Shown here one piece after another: positions 1 to 5,738 of a stretch of DNA of 7,202 bases (position 1 is the stretch's first letter; every line of letters starts with the position of its first letter). The notes below the pieces were generated by a model, which ran no database searches, was not told the DNA's origin, and saw nothing but the letters and a program-made list of their open reading frames with translations. A program made the position numbers and the translations under genes. Source of the DNA: CAZTLI01 sp964614375 (GTDB taxonomy: Bacteria > Chloroflexota > Anaerolineae > Aggregatilineales > Phototrophicaceae); assembly GCA_964614375.1 (NCBI GenBank), contig CAZTLI010000281.1:1-7202 (forward strand), written 5' to 3'.

Positions 1-591
1 GATGATACGCCCTATGGCGGTGGCGGGGGCATGGTGCTCAAAGCCGATGTCGTCGTTCGGGCAGTCGAGTCTGTTGTGGGTGACAGTGATACGCCGGTCA
101 TCCTCATGTCGCCACAGGGACGCTTGCTATCACATCAGGTCGCGATGGAACTTTCGGGACACGAACGCCTCGTGCTGTTGTGCGGTCATTACGAGGGCGT
201 GGATGAGCGTGTGCGGCAGTTGGTCGTCACGGAGGAAATCAGCATAGGTGACTATGTGTTAACGGGTGGCGAATTGGCGGCGATGGTCGTCATAGATGCG
301 GTGATGCGTCACATCCCCGGTTTGTTGGGTGCGGACGGCGCGCAACACCGCGACAGTCATGCCGATGGTTTGCTGGAAGGCCCGCACTATACCCGTCCGG
401 CAAGTTTTAGAGGATTGGATGTGCCGGAAGTGTTGCAAACGGGCAATCATGGCGCAATCGAACGCTGGCGGCGCGAACAGGCCATCCGCCGCACATGGCA
501 AAATCGCCCGGAATTGCTCGTCACCGCCAACCTCACAGACGAGGAACGCTATCTACTGGCACAACTCGCGCGGGAATGGGTCAAAGACTAG
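1..591 (+). CDS. trmD: tRNA (guanine-N1)-methyltransferase TrmD, 5'-truncated by window edge
   Basis: TrmD methylates N1 of G37 in tRNAs that read codons starting with C or with G at position 36, using S-adenosylmethionine; this prevents +1 frameshifting. The reading frame is open from base 1 and gives 196 residues. It begins in the conserved DDTPYGGGGGM segment, which starts near residue 50 of E. coli TrmD, so about 50 N-terminal residues lie outside the window. The SPOUT trefoil-knot cofactor site is clear: LCGHYEGVDER (visible residues 60-70) and SIGDYVLTGGE (81-91). The arginine of MRHIPG (103) and the aspartate of RDS (118) match the family's catalytic Arg/Asp pair. GPHYTRP, GNH and RRPELL-like (NRPELL) signatures follow, then a short family-typical helical tail ending at TAG 589-591. 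The usual trmD neighbour rplS does not follow. Identification is very secure; only the missing start is unknown. Confidence 0.97.
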   Translation, partial: DDTPYGGGGGMVLKADVVVRAVESVVGDSDTPVILMSPQGRLLSHQVAMELSGHERLVLLCGHYEGVDERVRQLVVTEEISIGDYVLTGGELAAMVVIDAVMRHIPGLLGADGAQHRDSHADGLLEGPHYTRPASFRGLDVPEVLQTGNHGAIERWRREQAIRRTWQNRPELLVTANLTDEERYLLAQLAREWVKD

Positions 592-662
592 CGTATGCGA
601 ATCGCAAAATGATGCTAATATAAGAAGGGCACAGAGTCATCACACAGTTGTGGTGTATCCGC

Positions 663-691
663 TTGAGGCAAGCGCCACATTCCGCTATACT
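663..691 (+). promoter_or_regulatory. Candidate sigma70-type promoter for the Roadblock gene
   Basis: TTGAGG at 663-668 and TATACT at 686-691 are separated by exactly 17 bases. Both hexamers are close to the -35 and -10 consensus, and the site lies about 80 bases upstream of the Roadblock start codon in the only sizeable gap on the plus strand. A 5-bp inverted repeat with a 3-base centre (GCTTG-AGG-CAAGC, 661-673) overlaps the -35 box and could be an operator half-site pair or chance. A second, poorer match (CTGACA 725-730 with TGTATA 749-754, 18-base spacer) would start transcription on top of the ribosome binding site and is less likely. Confidence 0.5.
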
Positions 692-772
692 GTGTGGTGG
701 CAAATGGGCTATTTGGTGTCATAACTGACAATATTCGCGTACAACACCTGTATATAAAGAGAGCAGCGTCGT

Positions 773-1174
773 ATGTCACAGCAATACCGCAGTGAAGCCC
801 TTGAGGACAAACTCCGAACCCTGCACAATCTGGTTCAAGGCATTACCGCTTCGGTGGTGGTGAATGTCGATGGCTTGTTGGTTGCCGCATTTCCGCCCGG
901 TGATGACGAAAATCCCCACGAAAATCCCACCAGCAGCCCGCAAGTTGCCGCGATGTCCGCCACATTGATTGGCCTGGCAGAGCGCACCCTGCGGCGTCTG
1001 GAACAGGGCGAACTCAAGCGCCTGATGATGGAAGGCGAAGACGGCGTGATGGTCGTGTATCCGGCGGGGCGCGCGTCGCTGGCGGTGCTGGTCGTCGAAG
1101 ATGCCCACCTCGCCCACATCCTCTTTGCGACCAAAAAAGCCGCTGCCGAAGTTGCCGAAATTCTGGGATACTGA
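773..1174 (+). CDS. Roadblock/LC7-domain protein (MglB-like)
   Basis: This 133-residue protein is essentially one Roadblock/LC7 domain, the fold of MglB and of dynein light chain LC7. Bacterial members usually dimerise and act as regulators or GTPase-activating partners of small Ras-like GTPases such as MglA. The expected order is visible: an N-terminal helix (about 6-22), strand pair ASVVVNVDGLLVAAF (26-40), an amphipathic helix (58-77), strands LKRLMMEGEDGVMVVYPAG and ASLAVLVVED (81-110), and a C-terminal helix rich in Ala/Lys (118-131). An acidic, proline-rich loop (41-56, PPGDDENPHENP) replaces the short turn usual after the second strand. The ATG at 773 follows a purine-rich GAGAG (759-763) at a 9-base spacing, and the stop is TGA 1172-1174. 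No GTPase gene lies within the window, so the partner is unknown. The fold call is strong; the cellular role is inferred only from the family. Confidence 0.85.
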   Translation: MSQQYRSEALEDKLRTLHNLVQGITASVVVNVDGLLVAAFPPGDDENPHENPTSSPQVAAMSATLIGLAERTLRRLEQGELKRLMMEGEDGVMVVYPAGRASLAVLVVEDAHLAHILFATKKAAAEVAEILGY

Positions 1175-1248
1175 CCCACCAGGTCGTATCCCTTTTCAAT
1201 TATTCCCCAACTCCCCTAGCCAACCGCGCCTGTACAACACGAATGCAC

Positions 1249-1265
1249 CTGTCTGGTACAGACAG
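1249..1265. terminator. Hairpin between convergent genes, possible bidirectional terminator
   Basis: CTGTCTG (1249-1255), loop GTA, CAGACAG (1259-1265) is a perfect 7-bp stem. It sits in the 157-base gap between the stops of the convergent Roadblock and FHA genes, where a shared terminator would be expected. No T-run follows on either strand, so it is not a classical intrinsic terminator. A weaker 5-bp hairpin (CCGAT/ATCGG, 1286-1302) lies just beyond it. Confidence 0.35.
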
Positions 1266-1331
1266 CCGTCGCAAACAGCATCATGCCGATCATCAAAATC
1301 GGTTAAGTTGCGTTTCAGTCGTTGGATGAGT

Positions 1332-1877
1332 TCAGGTCGAATCGCCTGATTGAAAATACAACCGCAGCACCATTTTCCCCATACGCAGTTCGTCACCATC
1401 ATGCAGCTTGATGGCAACTTGCGGCGTCAGGCGGCTGCCATTGAGATACGTGCCATTGCGACTGCCTTGATCAACCACATGCAGATGGTTGTTGAGACGC
1501 TTTAAAATCGCATGACGCCGACTCAGACCCAATTGATAACCCGCGTGGGGTGTGAGGTCAATTTCGGGCACATGGTCGGACATCGGGTCGCGCCGCCCGA
1601 TAATCATTTCATCGCTGGGGTGAATGGTAATCGGATGGTGTGACCCATCGACTTCGATACGCAGGAGCGCAGTGTGGCTAAAGACATCGCTGTTGGGTGG
1701 GTGTTTAATCGGTTGCAGCGTATAGCGCCGAATCGCTTCTTCGGCCTCTTGACGCATATCCGTTGTGGTCGAACTATCCACGTCTCCGGCATGGACTGCC
1801 CGGAGCGTGTCGTCGGTGCTGCTTTCGCCACTCGCACGGTTTTTGTTGTGCAGGCTGTGTGGATTGTCATCGGTCAT
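1332..1877 (-). CDS. FHA-domain protein with Ser/Thr-rich N-terminus
   Basis: This 181-residue cytoplasmic protein has no signal peptide or membrane segment. A forkhead-associated domain, which binds phosphothreonine peptides, occupies about residues 67-176. All its signatures are present: GRRDP at 94-98, SRRH at 119-122, and GSRNGTYLNG at 138-147, followed by a glycine/aspartate turn (HDGDELRMG) and the closing strand VLRLYF. The phosphopeptide-binding Arg, Ser and Asn are intact. The first 50 residues are polar and acidic, with Ser/Thr clusters (SGESSTDDT 16-24, SSTTTD 35-40). That layout, a phosphorylatable N-terminus plus one C-terminal FHA domain, resembles GarA/OdhI-type switches; the resemblance is architectural and the function is inference. 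The start ATG at 1877 has only a weak CAGG (1886-1889) at 8 bases. The gene runs convergently towards the Roadblock gene and has its own candidate promoter. Confidence 0.88.
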   Translation of the reverse strand: MTDDNPHSLHNKNRASGESSTDDTLRAVHAGDVDSSTTTDMRQEAEEAIRRYTLQPIKHPPNSDVFSHTALLRIEVDGSHHPITIHPSDEMIIGRRDPMSDHVPEIDLTPHAGYQLGLSRRHAILKRLNNHLHVVDQGSRNGTYLNGSRLTPQVAIKLHDGDELRMGKMVLRLYFQSGDST

Positions 1878-1928
1878 GAATAGTGCCTGTTATTCCATTA
1901 CGTCTTACAGAGTGTTGCCAATAATTCC

Positions 1929-1957
1929 ATTGTACAGTGGGGTTGGTATCAATACAA
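1929..1957 (-). promoter_or_regulatory. Candidate promoter for the FHA gene
   Basis: On the minus strand TTGTAT (1952-1957) and TACAAT (1929-1934) are 17 bases apart. The -10 box matches consensus at five of six positions, while the -35 box is poor. It lies about 50 bases upstream of the FHA start codon, in the gap after the stop of the secreted-protein gene, where a promoter is needed if FHA is transcribed separately. Confidence 0.35.
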
Positions 1958-1981
1958 GCAAGATCACTTTCGTCTGTACTG

Positions 1982-2000
1982 AACCTGATATCTACAGGTT
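1982..2000 (-). terminator. Hairpin just after the secreted-protein gene, weak terminator candidate
   Basis: AACCTG (1982-1987) and CAGGTT (1995-2000) form a perfect 6-bp stem around a 7-base loop. It lies 25 bases beyond the TAG stop (2025-2027) of the secreted-protein gene and before the FHA promoter candidate. The stem is only half G/C and no T-run follows on the minus strand, so termination is plausible by position but not by classical structure. Confidence 0.25.
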
Positions 2001-2024
2001 AATATCGACAACGCATAACTTAAT

Positions 2025-3647
2025 CTAACTCGTACCCAATTGTAAGACGATGACATACGCGCCAAAAGTCTCCATATTAGAACTGCTCAACAGCAGATAA
2101 ACACCATCGCCTGCCTGCACATCATCCAATGGCAGGCGCAGCATCGCATCGGGGTAGAAGGCCGCAATGCTGGCCCCATCCGCTAACATGACCGACGCAT
2201 TCGACAGGTCTTCGCCCGTCCCCCAACACAAATCTTCACGCCCCGAATCGTCACAGGCAATCGGCAAGCCATCAATATCATCCATGAAGTTGCCATCGGG
2301 CGTCAGGCGCATAATCAGCGGGTCGAAGCCGTCTTCCGTCGCAATCATATAGCTGATAAGGAATACGCCGGATTCGAGAAGACTGTCATTGATACCGATA
2401 GACAGACCATCACCTACGACAGGAATACCACGGGCGCCAAAGGGCGCGGTATCTGTTTGTGCAACCGCCCCGCCTTCAATCATGATCGCAAATTCGCCGC
2501 CTGCGCCCGTTTCATCACCGATGACCATTGTCACGCCTTGCGCCACGACCTCCGGCGCAATCACCGCCCGCACAGTGCCCGCACTGGTGACAATTTCGCC
2601 AGTCGTCGGCAAGTTAATCCCCACATTCGCGCCGTTCCTATCTGGGCGATAACAAGCGCCTGCCGCTGCGTCGCCTGTGAAAATACCCAGCGCCGGGTTA
2701 AAGGCATTGAGGCCCACTGCCGTCACCGTATACGCATTGTCACTGACCGTTGGCGGAAAAGTCACCACCACACCATTGTCGAACAGCGTAACGCCATCAC
2801 ACACAAGCGCCGCCCCGCGTTCGGCAGTTGACCATTGGGCAGCGAACACCCCCGCACCTGTGGCTTGCATCACATGCAGCGCGAGTATGCCTGTCCCTGC
2901 TGTGCCACTTTGTGACCGGGCACTGATTGTGATTGCATCACCCACCATCACATCATCCGGCAAATGCAGCACCGCGCTGTTTGCCGCTGCCATAAATTCG
3001 CCATCAAAGGTCGCGATACTCGCGCCAGACAACGCCAGCGGATCACCCCAGCAGGTCTCTGTCCCGGCATCATCACATTGAATTGGCGCGCCATCCCCAT
3101 CCGTCAGCGGGCTGCCGCCGGCGGTCAAAATCGTCAGCGCGGGATTGAGTGTCGCATCCGCTGCCAGTAGATAAGCATTGAGCGCATAATTAGCTGTTGG
3201 CGATACGGTCATCGCCCACTCTGCGCCAGCAAACGTCAAGCCTTCGACCATCAGCAGGAAGTCGCCGCTGGTTTCTTGATAGCCAATCACCGCGAGTCCG
3301 ACAATACCGTCTTCAGAATCAATCAGCACCTGTGTACTGGTGACATCCGCGTCCACTGTGCCTGTCGATGGCAGTGTCGCGCCATAACCATCCGCGCCGG
3401 GGTCGTCATAGACACAATCGGCAAAGCCATCTTCGTAAATCAACCCCAGAACCGGGTCGAAACCCTCTAGCCCTATAACCGTCACAATGACCAACCCGTC
3501 TTCCGGCACAGGCGACATATCAAACCGGATGGCGTCCGCCAGCGATTCGCCGCCAGAGCATTCAAGGTCGGTCTGGGCAGTGATGGGCAGTGTGATAGAT
3601 AGCAGGGCGATTACGGTTATGAGAGCGACTATGAACCAAAAGCGCAT
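2025..3647 (-). CDS. Secreted protein with duplicated beta-rich A-B-A'-B' units
   Basis: I do not recognise a named family for this 540-residue protein. It starts with a Sec signal peptide (MR, a hydrophobic core at about 4-21, likely cleavage after ITA at 22-24). There is no lipobox cysteine, no second membrane segment and no sortase or other C-terminal anchor, so it is probably released or held in the envelope. The mature part is acidic, rich in Gly, Ala, Val, Asp and Thr, and poor in Lys. It splits into four related units: A (about 28-136), B (143-262), A' (281-392) and B' (408-538). Each has a strand leading to an F/L-D/N-P motif (GFDP 62, LNPAL 167, FNPAL 316, GFDPL 440) and ends in a strand such as GDFLLMVEG (128-136) or GEFAIMIEG (384-392). 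B and B' share PI-x-CDD-[AS]-G...CWG (188-201 and 462-476). The eight cysteines are distributed two per unit. The pattern recalls PPC-like extracellular beta-sandwiches, without proof. The start is well supported by AGGAG (3653-3657) five bases before the ATG. Confidence 0.85.
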   Translation of the reverse strand: MRFWFIVALITVIALLSITLPITAQTDLECSGGESLADAIRFDMSPVPEDGLVIVTVIGLEGFDPVLGLIYEDGFADCVYDDPGADGYGATLPSTGTVDADVTSTQVLIDSEDGIVGLAVIGYQETSGDFLLMVEGLTFAGAEWAMTVSPTANYALNAYLLAADATLNPALTILTAGGSPLTDGDGAPIQCDDAGTETCWGDPLALSGASIATFDGEFMAAANSAVLHLPDDVMVGDAITISARSQSGTAGTGILALHVMQATGAGVFAAQWSTAERGAALVCDGVTLFDNGVVVTFPPTVSDNAYTVTAVGLNAFNPALGIFTGDAAAGACYRPDRNGANVGINLPTTGEIVTSAGTVRAVIAPEVVAQGVTMVIGDETGAGGEFAIMIEGGAVAQTDTAPFGARGIPVVGDGLSIGINDSLLESGVFLISYMIATEDGFDPLIMRLTPDGNFMDDIDGLPIACDDSGREDLCWGTGEDLSNASVMLADGASIAAFYPDAMLRLPLDDVQAGDGVYLLLSSSNMETFGAYVIVLQLGTS

Positions 3648-3681
3648 GAGGACTCCTGTAGGGATAGTGGTCAGCAGTGCA

Positions 3682-3715
3682 GCAGGTCAGCTATAAAACA
3701 ACCTGGCCGACCTGC
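3682..3715 (-). promoter_or_regulatory. Leader hairpin upstream of the secreted-protein gene
   Basis: GCAGGTC (3682-3688) and GACCTGC (3709-3715) are a perfect 7-bp inverted repeat around a 20-base spacer. The spacer contains another copy of the complementary arm, ACCTG (3701-3705), that could pair with CAGGT (3683-3687) instead. In the minus-strand transcript this falls in the predicted 5' leader, about 35 bases before the start codon. It could be a leader structure affecting translation or RNA stability, or a weak terminator for the upstream methyltransferase gene, although no T-run follows it. Confidence 0.3.
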
Positions 3716-3731
3716 AAAGTGAGCTATCTCT

Positions 3732-3760
3732 ACTGTAGTGGATTGGTCGGACACTGGCAA
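3732..3760 (-). promoter_or_regulatory. Candidate sigma70-type promoter for the secreted-protein gene
   Basis: On the minus strand TTGCCA (3755-3760) and TACAGT (3732-3737) are exactly 17 bases apart; the -35 box matches consensus at five of six positions and the -10 box at four. It sits in the 121-base gap after the methyltransferase/MTHFR stop and would give a leader of roughly 80 bases that includes the inverted repeat at 3682-3715. Confidence 0.45.
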
Positions 3761-3768
3761 GCGTGTGA

Positions 3769-5682
3769 CTATGCCGTGCCGTTGATGGTCATGTCATGGA
3801 TATGGCGTCCGCGGGCGACGGCATTAACGACCTGGGCGGCGACGGTATATTTTTCGCGCGGCGGGATGATATAGGCCCCCTGCACACGATTACCCATCTG
3901 TATCAGCAGTTCCTGGGCGATTTTCACGCCTTCATTGCCAGCATGATTACCCGCCGTGTCCATACGCTCAAAAATCGCATCGGGAATCTGAATACCGGGC
4001 ACTTCATTATGCAAATATTGGGCATGGCGCGCACTGGCGAGTGGAATGACCGACACCAGCACGGGCAGCGTGAACGGTTCGCCCACAATCTGCTGATAGC
4101 GTTCGTGGAAGCGGTCGATGATGTCGGGGTCGAATATCGCCTGCCCCAGTGCGAAGTCTGCACCCGCTTCCAGCTTATTCATCAACACACGAATTTCGCG
4201 GTCAAGGTCTTCCGCGCCCATATTCAAGGCACAGGCGACGGTGAATGCCGTTGGACTGCCGATAGACTTCCCCGCGAGGTCTTTGCCGTTGTTCATCTGC
4301 TGCTTGATGAGGCCAATCAAACGCGACGGCGGGATGTCGAACTGGTCATTGGCGTCGGGATAGTCACCGATGCGCGTCGGGTCGCCCATCACCACGAACA
4401 GATTTCGCAGGTCGAGGGCATGTGCCGCCAGCAAATCACCCTGCACCCGTAACACGTTGCGTCCGCGTGTTGGGAAGTGCAGTACCGTCTCGATACCGAC
4501 ATGGGTTTGCAATAAGTGACACACGGCCCAGGCGCTCATTTTCATCCGCGCAGCCGGGGTATCCGCCACATTGATGAAGTCCGCCCCTGCATCGCGTAAT
4601 AACCGGGCGTGCTTCAACAACTTATCGACGTTATAACTGCGCGGTGGCGCCATTTCGACCGTGACGACGAACTGCCCCTCCCGTAAGCGTTGTAACAGTG
4701 TGGTCGGGCGAAAAGCGCGCGCTTGCCCTTCTATGTCATCGTCCGATTCCTGAACATGAATATGTGTGCCGGTTCGTTTGGGGTCATCCAGCGCGGCGCG
4801 CATCGCCGCAATATGATCGGGCGTTGTGCCACAGCAGCCACCGATGATACGTGCGCCAATTTCGCGGAATGTCAGCGCGTAATCACCAAAATAATCTGCT
4901 GTCGCCGAATACATGACTCGTCCGCCAACGGTTTCGGGAAATCCAGCGTTAGGCATCGCCGATAGAAACGCATCGGGCACGGCATTTCGCATGGATTGCA
5001 GGATCTGCGATAGCTGCGCGGGGCCACCGGAGCAGTTCACCCCGATGACATCCGCGCCCGCTATCCGTAATTCATGAGCGACACGGGCCGGCGTAAATCC
5101 CAGCAGTGTATAGTCGTCGGACGTAAAGGTCGTCTGGCAGACCACAGGCACATCCGGCGCGACCTGTCGGGCGGCGTGCAAGGCTTCCAACACTTCGCCA
5201 TGATCGGCAAACGTCTCCAGCAGAATCAAATCCACCCCACCTTCGACCAGGGCGCTAATTTGCTCTCTGAAGGCAGCGCGGGCATCTTCGGCATCAAGGC
5301 GTCCATAGGGTTTTAGGCGGATACCCAAGGGCCCCACCGACCCGGCGACATAGACATTCGCGCGTCCACTATCGACCACTGCCCGCCGCGCCAGTCCGAC
5401 ACCTGTCCGGTTGATGTCTGCCACTCTGTCCGCCAGACCATATTCATGCAGCTTATAACGATTCGCGCCAAAGGTGTTGGTTTCAATCAAATCTGCGCCA
5501 GCGGCGATATAGTCTTGATGCACAGTCAGCACAAGGTCGGGCTGGGTGAGATTCAATTCGTCGAAACAGGTATTCAGCGGGACAACACCCCGCCCATGCA
5601 GCATCGTGCCCATCGCGCCATCGCCAAGCAGCGGTTTATCCTGTTTGAGACGTTCGAGGAACGGTATGGTACTCATAAGCAT
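3769..5682 (-). CDS. Bifunctional homocysteine S-methyltransferase / 5,10-methylenetetrahydrofolate reductase
   Basis: A fusion of two one-carbon enzymes, 637 residues, the usual size for YitJ-type proteins. The N-terminal half (about 6-298) is a homocysteine methyltransferase barrel: DGAMGTML (21-28), IETNTFGAN (66-74), GVNCSGGP (214-221) and GGCCGTTP (281-288). Cys217, Cys283 and Cys284 are the zinc ligands that activate homocysteine. After an acidic linker (about 300-325), the C-terminal half (about 327-622) is a MetF-like FAD barrel that reduces methylene-THF to methyl-THF: TVEMAPPRS (341-349), NVADTP (371-376), VMGDPTRIGDYPDA (431-444), and GQAIFDPD (513-520), where the family more often has TQ. 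No cobalamin-binding or MetH reactivation domain is present. Two in-frame ATGs compete: residue 1 (5680-5682) lies only 3 bases after AGGA, while residue 3 (5674-5676, MSTIPFLERL) is 9 bases away and may be the real start. The deaminase gene lies 56 bases upstream, suggesting co-transcription. No SAM riboswitch fits in that gap. Confidence 0.93.
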   Translation of the reverse strand: MLMSTIPFLERLKQDKPLLGDGAMGTMLHGRGVVPLNTCFDELNLTQPDLVLTVHQDYIAAGADLIETNTFGANRYKLHEYGLADRVADINRTGVGLARRAVVDSGRANVYVAGSVGPLGIRLKPYGRLDAEDARAAFREQISALVEGGVDLILLETFADHGEVLEALHAARQVAPDVPVVCQTTFTSDDYTLLGFTPARVAHELRIAGADVIGVNCSGGPAQLSQILQSMRNAVPDAFLSAMPNAGFPETVGGRVMYSATADYFGDYALTFREIGARIIGGCCGTTPDHIAAMRAALDDPKRTGTHIHVQESDDDIEGQARAFRPTTLLQRLREGQFVVTVEMAPPRSYNVDKLLKHARLLRDAGADFINVADTPAARMKMSAWAVCHLLQTHVGIETVLHFPTRGRNVLRVQGDLLAAHALDLRNLFVVMGDPTRIGDYPDANDQFDIPPSRLIGLIKQQMNNGKDLAGKSIGSPTAFTVACALNMGAEDLDREIRVLMNKLEAGADFALGQAIFDPDIIDRFHERYQQIVGEPFTLPVLVSVIPLASARHAQYLHNEVPGIQIPDAIFERMDTAGNHAGNEGVKIAQELLIQMGNRVQGAYIIPPREKYTVAAQVVNAVARGRHIHDMTINGTA

Positions 5683-5701
5683 CTATCCTCATAACTGGCA
5701 A

Positions 5702-5716
5702 ACGGGAGCGCCCCGT
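5702..5716 (-). other. Short GC-rich hairpin in the deaminase-methyltransferase gap
   Basis: ACGGG (5702-5706), a 5-base loop and CCCGT (5712-5716) form a perfect 5-bp stem in the 56-base gap between the two genes. On the minus strand it is followed by only three T residues, so it could be a leaky terminator or RNA-processing hairpin that tunes the ratio of the two products, or a chance repeat. Confidence 0.25.
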
Positions 5717-5738
5717 CACCATAAACGATGTGTTCTTC

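Noticed and set aside
592..772. Possible small gene or RNA in the gap after trmD.
   Set aside because: The only open frame here is the tail of an out-of-frame trmD shadow. No tRNA-like or strong RNA structure was seen, only a promoter candidate and short inverted repeats.
1256..1979. The 8-mer GTACAGAC at 1256-1263 and again, inverted, at 1972-1979 flanking the FHA gene, plus other GTACAG/CTGTAC copies (1230, 1932, 6852, near 7002).
   Set aside because: Repeated 8-mers are expected many times by chance in 7 kb, and the flanking bases do not match, so this is not evidence for a mobile cassette or a shared operator.
2167..3696. Several plus-strand open frames of 60-134 codons opposite the secreted-protein gene.
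   Set aside because: They are low in plausible protein character (rich in Pro, Ser, Arg, Ala), lack ribosome sites, and lie opposite a coding frame with a signal peptide and internal repeats.
3796..4452. A 218-codon plus-strand open frame opposite the MTHFR half.
   Set aside because: It is a shadow of a strongly conserved minus-strand gene; its translation is rich in His, Arg and Gln as expected for antisense reading and shows no domain.
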